From assembly GCF_006715785.1 (NCBI RefSeq), contig NZ_VFNX01000005.1, forward strand, positions 124,001-188,000: 64,000 nt of DNA, given 5' to 3'. Both the position numbers and the translations under genes were made by a program. Positions 44,484 through 53,322 of the stretch are shown piece by piece. Position 1 is the first letter of the stretch, and every line of letters starts with the position of its first letter. The stretch comes from Streptomyces puniciscabiei. Lineage in GTDB: Bacteria > Actinomycetota > Actinomycetes > Streptomycetales > Streptomycetaceae. The notes below the pieces were generated by a model. The model was not told the origin of the DNA, did no database searches, and saw nothing but the letters and a program-made list of their open reading frames with translations.

Positions 44484-45551
44484 TCAGGCGGCGTGGGTGG
44501 GGTAGTCGGTGTAGCCGGCCGCGCCGCCGCCGTAGAAGGTGGCGGGGTCGGGGGTGTTCAGGGGGGCGCCGGCGCGTACGCGCTCGACGAGGTCGGGATT
44601 GGCGAGGGCCATGGTGCCGACGGTGACGACGTCGGCCAGACCGTCTTCGACGTCCTTGGCGCGGGCGGCGATGTCGGCACCGGCCCGGTTGAGGATCAGC
44701 GTGGTCGGCCACAACTTGCGGAGGGTGGAGAGGAGTTCATCGTCGCCGCCGTGACCGATGTGCAGGTAGGCGAGGTTGAGGGGGGCGAGGGCGCGCAGGA
44801 GGTGCGGGTAGAGCTCGTGCGGGTCGCTCTCCGCGAGGTCGTTGAGCTTGAAGGGGTTGCCGGGAGAGATCCGGATGCCGGTGCGGCCGGCGCCGATCTC
44901 GTCGGCCACAGCCGTGGCGACCTCCACCGCGAAACGGATGCGGTTGTCGAGGGAGCCCCCGTACTGATCCGTGCGCTGGTTGGCGCTGGGGAAGAGGAAC
45001 TGGTTGACCAGGTAGCCGTTGGCCCCGTGGATCTCGACGCCGTCGGCGCCGGCCGCGATGGCGGCCGCGGCGGCGCGCCGGAAGTCGTCGACCGTCGCGG
45101 CGACCTCCTCGGTGGACAGTTCGCGCGGCTCCGGCATCTCCTGGAGCCCGGACGGGGTGAACGTCTGGCCGGCCGGCTTGATAGCGGAGGGTGCCACCGG
45201 CTGCCGGTGGTGGGGGGTGTTGTCCGGGTGGGAGATGCGCCCGGCGTGCATCAGCTGGATGACGATGCGTCCGTCGGCCTTGTGTACGGCGTCGGTGACC
45301 TTGCGCCAGCCGGCGATGTGTTCCTCGGTGTAGATGCCCGGGGTCATCGGGTAGCCCTGGCCGTCGGCGGAGGGCTGGGTGCCCTCGGTGATGATGAGGG
45401 CGTGTGAGGCGCGCTGGGCGTAGTACTCGGCATTCAGCTCGGTCGGCACCCCTTCGGGGGTGGCCCGGCTGCGGGTCAGGGGTGCCATGGCCAGCCGGTG
45501 CGGCAGGGCGATCTTTCCGACGACGGTCGGGTTCCACAGGGCGTTGAGCAT
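44484..45551 (-). CDS. old yellow enzyme-family alkene reductase
   Basis: 355 aa, FMN TIM barrel. N-terminal LPHRLAMAPLTRSRA (about residues 16-30), QLMHAGRISH (about 98-107), active-site block GVEIHGANGYLVNQFLFPSA (about 174-193) followed by NQRTDQYGGSLDNRIRF, and YLHIGHGGDD. NAD(P)H-dependent reduction of activated C=C bonds. A perfect ATTACGATCGTAAT palindrome lies 150 bp upstream. Confidence 0.93.
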   Translation of the reverse strand: MLNALWNPTVVGKIALPHRLAMAPLTRSRATPEGVPTELNAEYYAQRASHALIITEGTQPSADGQGYPMTPGIYTEEHIAGWRKVTDAVHKADGRIVIQLMHAGRISHPDNTPHHRQPVAPSAIKPAGQTFTPSGLQEMPEPRELSTEEVAATVDDFRRAAAAAIAAGADGVEIHGANGYLVNQFLFPSANQRTDQYGGSLDNRIRFAVEVATAVADEIGAGRTGIRISPGNPFKLNDLAESDPHELYPHLLRALAPLNLAYLHIGHGGDDELLSTLRKLWPTTLILNRAGADIAARAKDVEDGLADVVTVGTMALANPDLVERVRAGAPLNTPDPATFYGGGAAGYTDYPTHAA

Positions 45552-45700
45552 GGGTGATTCCTCAGGTGATGGGTGGTGGTTTCGAAAGGGCGGGGGCGGA
45601 CACCGCGTGGACGTGGGCACCGGGCTCTTCTGCTTCCGGGGCCGAAGACGCACCCGCCCTGCGCACGCCGGCCGAGTCGGAGTCGGCGCCAGCCTATCAA

Positions 45701-45714
45701 ATTACGATCGTAAT
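45701..45714. promoter_or_regulatory. perfect palindrome ATTACGATCGTAAT upstream of the alkene reductase
   Basis: 14-bp perfect dyad in an AT-rich patch. Near copies are at 41579-41592 and 58739-58752, both beside TetR genes, so this is a TetR-type operator candidate for the reductase although no TetR gene is adjacent here. Confidence 0.65.
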
Positions 45715-45792
45715 GCTATGTGGTCGGGTGGGCTGTGGCAAGTGGGCCCCGGCAGGGGCACGAAGTCGCCCGGCGCATTTGGCACAAGAACC

Positions 45793-46190
45793 TCACGCCA
45801 GAGCGGATAGGAGTTCCGCAACGCAAGCTGGAATCGCCTGCTCCGCCCAGATGACCTTGCCCTCGCGGTTGTGCCGTGTGCCCCGGTGTTCGGTGGGGTG
45901 GGCGACGAGGAGCAGGCCGCGGCCGCCCTCGTCGAAGACCCGGGCACGGCGCAGGTGCGGAGCGGTGCTGCTGGTGTCGGAGACTTCGCACGTCAGGGCG
46001 GACTGAAGGATCATCCGCAAATGATGGGGTGCTTGCCGTAGCGGATGGCGGTCGTCACCGGTTCGCTGACTACGAGTTCGGTGGTGAAGGTCAGTTCTTC
46101 CAGCCCTCAGGCGGTCAGATGATCGGATGCTGGGACGCGGGCCGTGAAGACGACTGCCGGGGCGCCGGGGAGACCCAGGTCGCGACATGA
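45793..46190 (-). pseudogene. remnant of an RsbW-like ATP-binding protein (C-terminal HATPase domain)
   Basis: Pieces in order: DHLTA-stop-GLEELTFTTELVVSEPV (TGG to TGA at the usual Trp), TTAIRYGKHPI (N-box), then in another frame HLRMILQSALTCEVSDTSST, HLRRARVFDEGGRGLLLVAH (G1 box) and GKVIWAEQAIPA. These match the ATPase module of Streptomyces anti-sigma/SpoIIE-type proteins. N-terminal domains are missing. Confidence 0.75.
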
Positions 46191-46266
46191 TCGGCGTCCA
46201 AGGCTCCGGTGGGGCAGTTCGCCGGGCGCGACCGCCCCACCGTAAGCCAGGGGAGGCGACAATCGA

Positions 46267-48156
46267 TCACGGGGTGTGACCGGGGCGGCGGAGAGCGGGG
46301 CGCAGGACCTCGATGACACCCGGGTCGTCCACCGTGGACGGGATGGGTTCGTCGCGGCCGTCGGCGATGCCGCGCATGGTCCTGCGCAGAATTTTCCCCG
46401 AGCGAGTCTTGGGCAGGGCGGCCACGACCGTGACGTCCTTGAGGGAGGCGACGGCGCCGATGCGCTCGCGTACGAGCTGGACGAGTTCGGCCTCGACCTC
46501 GCCCGGTTCGCGGTCGCTGCCGGCTTTCAGGACGACGAAGCCGCGCGGGATCTGTCCCTTGAGTTCGTCGGCGACGCCGATGACGGCGCATTCGGCGACG
46601 TCGGGGTGGGCGGCCAGGGCTTCTTCCATGCTGCCGGTGGACAGCCGGTGTCCGGCGACATTGATGACATCGTCGGTGCGGCCCATGACGAAGACGTAGC
46701 CGTCGTCGTCGAGGTGGCCGCTGTCGCCGGTGAGGTAGTAGCCGTCGTAGGCGGAGAGGTAGGAGGCGACGTAGCGGTCGTCGTCCTTCCAGAGCGTGGG
46801 GAGCGCGCCGGGCGGCAGGGGAAGCCTCACGACGATCGCGCCGTCGACGCCCGCGGGCACCGGCTTGCCCGAAGCGTCGAGGACGCGGACGTCCCAGCCC
46901 GGCAGCGGGCGGGTCGGGGAGCCGGGCTTGAGGGGAGCGGCTTCGATACCCACAGGGTTGGCGACGATGGGCCAGCCGGTCTCGGTCTGCCACCAGTGGT
47001 CGATCACCGGGACGCCCAGCAGGTCGCTCGCCCAGTGATAGGTCTCGGGGTCGAGGCGTTCACCGGCCAGGAAGAGATAGCGCAGGTGGGAGAGGTCGTA
47101 GCCGGCGGTGAGCGCCCCCTTCGGGTCCTCCTTCCTGATCGCCCGGAAGGCGGTGGGCGCCGTGAACATGGTCTTGACCCGGTACTCGGCGGCCACCCGC
47201 CAGAACTGGCCCGCGTCCGGGGTGCCGACCGGCTTGCCCTCGTACAGCACCGTGGTCGCGCCGACCAGCAAGGGCGCGTAGACGATGTACGAGTGCCCGA
47301 CGACCCAGCCGACATCGGAGCCGGTGAACATGGTCTCGCCCGGGCCCACGTCGTACACGGCCCCCATCGACCAGTGGAGGGCGACCGCGTAGCCGCCGCA
47401 GTCACGCACGACTCCCTTGGGCTTTCCGGTGGTTCCGGAGGTGTAGAGGATGTAGAGGGGGTCGGTTGCGGGGACGGGAACACAGTCGGCCGGTGGCGCG
47501 GTAGCCACCAGGTCGGCCCAGTCGAGATCGTGAGGCCCCAACCCGGCCGCCTCCTGTGGGCGTTGCAGGATCACGCTCTTCTCCGGCTTGTGGCCCGCGA
47601 GCTCGATCGCCTCGTCGAGCAGGGGCTTGTACGCGATGACCCGCTTGCCCTCGATGCCGCAGGAGGCGGAGACGACCACTTTGGGGGCGGCGTCGTCGAT
47701 GCGAAGGGCGAGTTCACGAGGGGCGAACCCGCCGAAGACGACCGAGTGGACCGCGCCGATGCGTGCGCAGGCCAGCATCGCGACAACGGCCTCGGGGACC
47801 ATTGGCATGTAGATGACCACGCGGTCGCCGTGTCCCACGCCGAGCTGTGCGAGGGCTCCGGCGAAGGCCGCCACCTCGTCCCTCAGCTGTTCGTAGGTGT
47901 AGGTGCGCCGGGTGCCCGTCACGGGGGAGTCGTGGACGAGCGCGGGTTGCTCGCCCCGGCCGGCTTCGATGTGCCGGTCGAGCGCGTTGAAGCAGACGTT
48001 GAGCCGTCCGTCGGGAAACCAGCGGTAGAAGGGTGCGCCCGAGGAGTCCAGAGCGCGTCGCGGAGCGACATCCCAGTCGATGCCCTCCGCCGCCTTCAGC
48101 CAGAAGCTCTCCGGGTCCTCGGTACTGGCGCGGAAGACATCTTCGTATGTTCCCAT
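46267..48156 (-). CDS. propionyl-CoA synthetase-like AMP-forming acyl-CoA synthetase
   Basis: 629 aa, AAGGAG 7 bp upstream. AMP-binding motifs: YILYTSGTTGKPKGVVRDCG (about residues 237-256), FTGSDVGWVVGHSYIVYAPL (about 274-293), DHWWQTETGWPI (about 384-395), YYLTGDSGHLDDDGYVFVMG (about 470-489) and the C-terminal catalytic Lys in PKTRSGKILRRTM (about 586-598). The DCGGYAVALHWSM block is shared with PrpE. Forms acyl-CoA from a short carboxylic acid, likely propionate or an isobutyrate-like acid. Confidence 0.92.
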   Translation of the reverse strand: MGTYEDVFRASTEDPESFWLKAAEGIDWDVAPRRALDSSGAPFYRWFPDGRLNVCFNALDRHIEAGRGEQPALVHDSPVTGTRRTYTYEQLRDEVAAFAGALAQLGVGHGDRVVIYMPMVPEAVVAMLACARIGAVHSVVFGGFAPRELALRIDDAAPKVVVSASCGIEGKRVIAYKPLLDEAIELAGHKPEKSVILQRPQEAAGLGPHDLDWADLVATAPPADCVPVPATDPLYILYTSGTTGKPKGVVRDCGGYAVALHWSMGAVYDVGPGETMFTGSDVGWVVGHSYIVYAPLLVGATTVLYEGKPVGTPDAGQFWRVAAEYRVKTMFTAPTAFRAIRKEDPKGALTAGYDLSHLRYLFLAGERLDPETYHWASDLLGVPVIDHWWQTETGWPIVANPVGIEAAPLKPGSPTRPLPGWDVRVLDASGKPVPAGVDGAIVVRLPLPPGALPTLWKDDDRYVASYLSAYDGYYLTGDSGHLDDDGYVFVMGRTDDVINVAGHRLSTGSMEEALAAHPDVAECAVIGVADELKGQIPRGFVVLKAGSDREPGEVEAELVQLVRERIGAVASLKDVTVVAALPKTRSGKILRRTMRGIADGRDEPIPSTVDDPGVIEVLRPALRRPGHTP

Positions 48157-48341
48157 CGCGCACTCCTTTGTGGCATCAAGGGACGGTGATGTGGCTGGGT
48201 GGGGAACTGTGTCGGACACAGGCACCGCATGCCGGCCGACATGGTCTGGCAGGATGCCGACGACCGGCGGGAACCGGTCACCGGCATCGCGGTGGTGCGG
48301 CGGTCCGGCCGAAGGGCCGCTCCGCCCAGTGTGCCTTCAGC

Positions 48342-49253
48342 TCACGCGCCGAGGTGCTTGCGCAGCCATTGGCCCATCTGCTGGATCGCCTGGTCCACCT
48401 CGGGTACGCGCCCGGCGCCCAAAATGAACGAGTGCTGCCCTTCGGGCATCGGGTGGACCTCTGAGGTGACCTTGAAGTCCGCGAGGCGTCGGCCGAGTTC
48501 GGCGCCGTCGTCGGCGAGGGTCTCGTACTCGCCGTAGTGGACGGTCGTGGGCGGCAGGCCGGTCAGATCGGCGTTTGCGATGCTGATCGCGGGGTCGGTG
48601 AAGTCCACGGCGGGATCCTGCAGCCAGGCTCCTCGGAAGAGTTCGAGGGTGCTCCTGCTGAGCATCTTGTCGTTGTCCTCGTTCTCGTCCACCGACGCGT
48701 TCTGGATGGTGAGGTCGGTCCACGGCGAGACGCTGACGATCGCGCCCGGCGTCGCCTCGCCCTTCGCGAGCAGGCGCAGCGGGAGCATCACCGCGAGGGT
48801 GCCGCCGATCGAGTGGCCCGTGCTGCCGATGTTCCGCGGCTCGTAGCCCTGCGAGAGCAGCCACCGGTACGCCGTCTCGGCGTCGTCGAGCTGCGCCGGG
48901 TAGGGGTGTTCGGGCGCCAGGCGGAAGTCCACGACGAGGGAGCGGGCTCCGGCTGCCTTGGCGATGTGGCCGGCGGCCTTGCGGTCCGAGTGCATGGAGG
49001 CGGTGACGGATCCGCCGAAGTGGAAGTGGAGCAGTGCCTTGTCGGGGTCGGCGCCCTCGGGGATGGCCCAGAGGGCGGGAACGCCGCCCGCGTCCACCTC
49101 GGCGTACGTGACGCCTTCCGGCTCGGTCGACGCCTTGTGGTTCGAGTCCACGATGTCGCGGATGACGGCCAGGTCGAGACCGGGTGTCGACGACTTCGCG
49201 CTCACGCTCGCGAGGAACTCCGCGAACTCGTGTGCCTCTCGGCTTACGCCCAT
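48342..49253 (-). CDS. alpha/beta hydrolase, hormone-sensitive-lipase-like
   Basis: 303 aa with AAGGAG 8 bp upstream. The oxyanion motif is LLHFHFGGSV (residues about 72-81), a variation of HGGG; DFRLAPEHPYPAQLDDAETAYRWL (about 102-125) is typical of HSL esterases; the nucleophile elbow is GHSIGG (about 137-142) rather than GDSAGG. His lies in EGQHSFI (about 278-284). An operator-like palindrome shared with the quinone-reductase/HxlR pair at 62 kb is upstream. Confidence 0.85.
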   Translation of the reverse strand: MGVSREAHEFAEFLASVSAKSSTPGLDLAVIRDIVDSNHKASTEPEGVTYAEVDAGGVPALWAIPEGADPDKALLHFHFGGSVTASMHSDRKAAGHIAKAAGARSLVVDFRLAPEHPYPAQLDDAETAYRWLLSQGYEPRNIGSTGHSIGGTLAVMLPLRLLAKGEATPGAIVSVSPWTDLTIQNASVDENEDNDKMLSRSTLELFRGAWLQDPAVDFTDPAISIANADLTGLPPTTVHYGEYETLADDGAELGRRLADFKVTSEVHPMPEGQHSFILGAGRVPEVDQAIQQMGQWLRKHLGA

Positions 49254-49334
49254 GGTGGTGCTCCTTCGCAGGTTGCTGCCACGCCCACGTCCCGCGTGCA
49301 GCCAGGTTGATGTGCTGGTCCAGACGCTACTGGC

Positions 49335-49356
49335 TGAGTATAAGAAAGTAAACTCA
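49335..49356. promoter_or_regulatory. 22-bp operator-like palindrome shared with 62361-62382
   Basis: TGAGTATAAG then AAAGTAAACTCA, with TGAGT/ACTCA outer arms. On the minus strand it contains TATACT, a likely -10 for the hydrolase at 48342. 19 of 22 positions match the site before the HxlR gene at 62404, and the flanking GACGCTACT is also the same. Confidence 0.7.
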
Positions 49357-49719
49357 GAAGAGTAAGGGGCACCTCTGGCTGCGGGCGCGGCGGCGCAGTG
49401 CGGGCGGCCGAGGGTGATCAACGCTCCAGAATCGTTGCGGATCAGCGGTCTGAGGTCCGACTGTCTGGGAGGAGTAATCCCCCCGTCGCCTGGACCGGTG
49501 CGGCGGAACGCCTGATGGTGATGCGTGAGGACGCCGGACTGCAGCCGTGTCTGTCTGCCGGGACCGTCCCGGATCCGACGACCGATTCGCTTGGCGCCGG
49601 CCTGCCTGTGGGGCGTACAGGGCGGCCGGATGCGGGACTACAAGGCTCTGCACGAACCTCAGCATCACGACAGCGATGCGGACGAGAAGACAACTCTGTT
49701 CGGGACCGGCGTTCCTGCC

Positions 49720-50088
49720 GGTCGCCGCCGTTGTTGACGCGCTCACTCATGCCGTCGAGGCGTACGTGAGCCGCAAGGCCAATCCGTTCTCCGACGGCCT
49801 TGCGCTGAACGCTCTCGTCCGCGCCGGGGCAGATGGCGTGGGGCGAGTCGACCATGGCACGGCATGAGCCGCCCGATCGGCGCGCACTTCCACGTCGCTC
49901 ATGGTCTGTCGAACGCGATGCTCTTCCCCGCGGTGACGGCGTTCTCCGTACCGGCCGCCGAGAGCCGGTACGCCGACTGCGCCCGCGCGTTCGGAGTCGC
50001 CGCCGACGGCGACGGCGATGCCCTGGCGGCCGGGAGGTTCGTGGAGGCGCTCCGCGACCTGTGCGAGGATCTTGACCTTCAGCCGTAG
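49720..50088 (+). pseudogene. internal fragment of an iron-containing alcohol dehydrogenase
   Basis: DALTHAVEAYVSRKANPFSD is the conserved core of group III alcohol dehydrogenases. After a deletion the frame resumes with MSRPIGAHFHVAHGLSNAML, which carries metal-binding His residues, then FPAVTAFSVPAAESRYADCA and ends at LCEDLDLQP. The N-terminal NAD domain is missing, and the natural C-terminus is found inverted in the next entry. Confidence 0.75.
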
Positions 50089-50195
50089 ATCTGCGGGTAG
50101 AGGTCCTGGATCTCGTCCACGGTGGGCACAACGGGGTTGTTGGCGGGGGATCCGGACACGAGCGCCTGCTCAGCCATGAGGGGCGACATTCGGCG
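50079..50195 (-). pseudogene. inverted C-terminal fragment of an iron-containing alcohol dehydrogenase
   Basis: Read leftward: LMAEQALVSGSPANNPVVPTV, then DEIQDLYPQIYG-stop. The SGSPANNP-x-VPT block and terminal Y residues are the normal end of iron-containing alcohol dehydrogenases. It abuts the plus-strand fragment tail to tail, as expected after a local inversion. Confidence 0.7.
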
Positions 50196-50243
50196 ACGGA
50201 GGAACGGTGATGGCACAACAGCCAGGTCCGCGCGGAGTACGAG

Positions 50244-51263
50244 ATGAGACGCATGACTGACATTGCTGAGGGCGAGGTTCTCACCGATGTGCACCGGGGC
50301 GTCGGCCGGATCCTTCTGAACCGACCCAAGGCGCTCAACGCCCTGACGACAGGCATGGTCGCGGCCATTGACGGTGCGCTCGCCGCCTGGGAGGACACAC
50401 CGCTGGCTGCTGTGGTGATCGCCAGCACCAGCGTGAAGGCCTTCTGCGCCGGCGGCGACATCCGCACGATCCGCGAGCACAGCCTCGCTGGGGATGTCGA
50501 GGCCAGTGAGCGGTTCTTCGCCTCCGAGTACCGGCTCAACGCCCGGATCGCTGAGTATCCCGTGCCGGTCGTGTCGCTCATCGACGGCATGTGCATGGGC
50601 GGTGGTCTCGGTCTGTCGGTCCACGGCACCTTCCGCGTCGTCACCGAGCGTGCGGTGCTGGCGATGCCCGAGACCGGGATCGGTTTCTTCCCCGACATCG
50701 GGGCCAGCTACTTTCTGCCGCGGCTGCCCGGCGCGATAGGCATGTACCTGGGACTGACCGGGCACCGTCTCGACGCTGCCGACGCCCTGTACACGGGGCT
50801 GGCCACGCACTTCGTCCCCACGGACGGGCTCGGTGCGGTCGGAGACGCCCTGGCGGACAGCCCAGGCGCCCCGGTGGACGTCGTCCTGAACCGCCTTGCC
50901 GACCGTTCGCCGGTGGGGGCGAGCAGGCTGGCGGAGGTACGCGGGGAGATGGACTGGGCGTTCGGCGCGCCAACTCTCGGTGAGATCGAGAAACGCCTGC
51001 GTCACCTCGACACCGCCTGGGCGTCAGACGCGTTGATCGCCTTGGAGTCCGCCTCGCCGCAGAGCTTGGAGATCACTCACAACCTGCTGGCCCGGGGCAG
51101 ACAGCAGACGTTGCGCGAGTGCCTTGACGCCGAGCTCACTCTCACGCGCACGACCATCCGCACGCCGGACTTCCTGGAGGGCGTCCGAGCGGCCTTGGTC
51201 GACAAGGACCGCAGTCCCATCTGGGAACGTGAGGCGCAGGGCGGACAGACGCCGCCGGCCTGA
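50244..51263 (+). CDS. 3-hydroxyisobutyryl-CoA hydrolase-like protein (crotonase fold)
   Basis: 339 aa. Crotonase motifs: RILLNRPKALNALT (about residues 22-35), KAFCAGGDIRTI (about 64-75, oxyanion hole), DGMCMGGGLGLSVHG (about 113-127), and MPETGIGFFPDIGASYFLPR (about 140-159), a block diagnostic of hydroxyisobutyryl-CoA hydrolases. C-terminal GVRAALVDKDRSPIW is also typical. Function in valine catabolism is the family role. It follows a degraded alcohol dehydrogenase, perhaps once part of the same unit. Confidence 0.88.
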   Translation: MRRMTDIAEGEVLTDVHRGVGRILLNRPKALNALTTGMVAAIDGALAAWEDTPLAAVVIASTSVKAFCAGGDIRTIREHSLAGDVEASERFFASEYRLNARIAEYPVPVVSLIDGMCMGGGLGLSVHGTFRVVTERAVLAMPETGIGFFPDIGASYFLPRLPGAIGMYLGLTGHRLDAADALYTGLATHFVPTDGLGAVGDALADSPGAPVDVVLNRLADRSPVGASRLAEVRGEMDWAFGAPTLGEIEKRLRHLDTAWASDALIALESASPQSLEITHNLLARGRQQTLRECLDAELTLTRTTIRTPDFLEGVRAALVDKDRSPIWEREAQGGQTPPA

Positions 51264-51479
51264 CCGGGAGTGCAGGGTTAGGGACAGGGTTTGCGGCTGT
51301 CCGTTGTCCGGACTGCCGAACCGGACTGCCGCACTGCCGGACAGGATGTTCTTGCCGAGTTGCGCGGCGCGGATCGCGGTGACGTGCCCGCGCTTCCGCC
51401 GCCGATGGTGACCACGCCGTAGCGCGTGCTCACGAAGTGCCCCCGTTCCGGGGACATGGTCGGCTCGTGGAGCGAGCGG

Positions 51480-52103
51480 TCATGCGGCGCGGATGTGCTG
51501 CGCAAGGGTGGCGTGGACCTGGTCGCGGATGTCGGCGAGCACGGCCTCGTCGCTGCGGTGCGGGCACACGGTGGCGGTGGTGCTGATGTGGATGATTGCG
51601 GTGATCACCCGCGCCAGCGTTGCCGCGTCGGCGGCGCCGATGTCCTCGTTGCGCGTGAGCAGGCCGGTGATGCCGTCCTCGACGCGGCCGGCAAGGGTCA
51701 GACCCACTTGCCGGTATGGCTCGGCCGGGTCGCCGAAGACAAGTTCGCGCAGATAGGTGCGGCCGTTCTCGATGTGCTCCCGCACGCACTCCACCAGGGG
51801 GCGGATGAGAGCGATGACCCGCTCCAGCGCGCCCTGTCCTACGGCGGCGTCGGCGGCGGCGAGGCCGGAATCGACGGCGGCGGCGAACTTCTCGTTCTGC
51901 ACCATGATCAGCAGCTCGGCCTTCGTGGACGCGTACAGGTAGAGCGTCCCGATGGCGACATCGGCCCGGCGGGCGACCTGCTGCGTCGTGACCCTGTCCA
52001 CGCCGTGTTCGGCGAACAGCTCGCGGGCGGCGGTCATGATGCGCTCGCGCTTGTCCTGTTTGGCCCTCTCGCGGCGCCCGATCGGCATGTGATCGCTTCC
52101 CAT
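51480..52103 (-). CDS. TetR-family regulator (MPxGRRERxKQ subgroup, copy 1)
   Basis: 207 aa from ATG at 52103; a second ATG at 52088 aligns better with the paralogue at 57113 (MPIGRRERAKQ/MPLGRRERNKQ). Helix-turn-helix ARELFAEHGVDRVTTQQVAR, then ADVAIGTLYLYASTKAELL. The ligand domain keeps IENGRTYLRELVFGDPAEPY. Divergent from the oxidoreductase at 52261, with a perfect 16-bp palindrome between them; likely local repressor of the 52261-55979 genes. Confidence 0.9.
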   Translation of the reverse strand: MGSDHMPIGRRERAKQDKRERIMTAARELFAEHGVDRVTTQQVARRADVAIGTLYLYASTKAELLIMVQNEKFAAAVDSGLAAADAAVGQGALERVIALIRPLVECVREHIENGRTYLRELVFGDPAEPYRQVGLTLAGRVEDGITGLLTRNEDIGAADAATLARVITAIIHISTTATVCPHRSDEAVLADIRDQVHATLAQHIRAA

Positions 52104-52124
52104 GGGGACCCCCTTGACAATAAT

Positions 52125-52140
52125 TATGAGTGGACTCATA
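52125..52140. promoter_or_regulatory. perfect 16-bp palindrome TATGAGTGGACTCATA
   Basis: Placed 22 bp upstream of the TetR start and 121 bp upstream of the oxidoreductase start. It directly follows TTGACAATAATTATG on the plus strand, so it can overlap promoter elements for both directions. Confidence 0.75.
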
Positions 52141-52260
52141 GTTGAGTGTACTCGGATTGACCGGATGGGGCGAGGTTGTGAGGCCCCCGGATGTCGCGCC
52201 GCGTTTACCGATCCAGTCTCAGAACTGGATAAATAGGACAAGTATCAGGAGTGGCGCCCC

Positions 52261-53256
52261 ATGCGAGCGTTCGTCGTCACCAAGTACAAGGAGCCGCTGC
52301 AGGAGGCGGAGGTCCCCGAGCCCACCGTGGGGGAGCACGACGTGCTTGTGCGAGTGGAGGCCGCCGGGCTGAACCCGCTGGATGAGAAGATCCGCGCCGG
52401 TGAGTTCAAGCAGATCCTGCCCTACAAGCTGCCGCTGATCCTGGGCAACGACGTCGCGGGCACCGTCGTCCGCGTCGGGAAGGCGGTTCGCGGCTTCAAG
52501 CCCGGAGACGAGGTCTACGCCCGGCCCCACCAGGACCGCATCGGCACGTTCGCCGAGCGCATCGCCGTAGCGGAGGGCGACTTGGCGCTCAAGCCCGCTT
52601 CGATCAGCATGGAAGAGGCCGGCTCGCTGCCGCTGGCGGCGCTCACGGCATGGCAGGCGCTGGTGGAGCGCGGGAAGCTGCGGCCCGGGCAGAAGGTGCT
52701 CATCCACGCCGGCGCCGGCGGGGTCGGTTCGATCGCGATCCAGCTCGCCGCGCACCTCGGCGCGAGTGTCGCCACCACTGCCAGCGGTTCCAACGCGGCC
52801 TACGTGCGCGCGCTCGGCGCGGACACGGTGATCGATTACCGCACCCAGGACTTCGAGCAGCTCCTGACCGGCTACGACCTGGTGTTGGACAGCCTCGGTG
52901 GAGAGACCCTCGAGAAGTCCCTGCGGGTGCTCAAGCCCGGCGGCAAGGCCATCGGGATCGCCGGTCCCCCGGACCCCGCGTTCGCCCGCCAGGCCGGCCT
53001 GAACCCGCTGCTGCGCCTCGCGGTCACAGCCCTGAGTCGCAAGATCCGCAAGCAGGCGAAGAAGCTCGGCGTGACGTACGAGTTCCTGTTCATGCACGCC
53101 AGCGGCGACCAGCTCCGCCAGATCACCACCCTCATCGACCAGGGCGCGGTGCGCCCGGTCGTGGGAAAGGTGTTCCCCTTCGACCAGACCCCGCACGCGC
53201 TGCAGTCCCTGTCCCAGGGCGGCATCCGCGGCAAGGCCGTCATCGGCAACAGCTGA
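52261..53256 (+). CDS. NADP-dependent MDR oxidoreductase (quinone-reductase-like, copy 1)
   Basis: 331 aa, zinc-free medium-chain reductase. N-terminal GroES-like part with NPLDEKIRAGEFKQILPYKL and GNDVAGTVVRVGKAVRGFKP (about residues 62-81); Rossmann motif HAGAGGVGSIAIQLAAHLGA (about 151-170); C-terminal IDQGAVRPVVGKVFPFDQ. AGGAG precedes the ATG. About half of the positions I compared by eye are shared with the enzyme at 61287. First gene of a candidate four-gene unit. Confidence 0.9.
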   Translation: MRAFVVTKYKEPLQEAEVPEPTVGEHDVLVRVEAAGLNPLDEKIRAGEFKQILPYKLPLILGNDVAGTVVRVGKAVRGFKPGDEVYARPHQDRIGTFAERIAVAEGDLALKPASISMEEAGSLPLAALTAWQALVERGKLRPGQKVLIHAGAGGVGSIAIQLAAHLGASVATTASGSNAAYVRALGADTVIDYRTQDFEQLLTGYDLVLDSLGGETLEKSLRVLKPGGKAIGIAGPPDPAFARQAGLNPLLRLAVTALSRKIRKQAKKLGVTYEFLFMHASGDQLRQITTLIDQGAVRPVVGKVFPFDQTPHALQSLSQGGIRGKAVIGNS

Positions 53257-53322
53257 CCCGCCGCAACCGCGACGGGCGACACGAAACACACAGCGACACA
53301 GAACACCCAAGGAGAATCGGTC

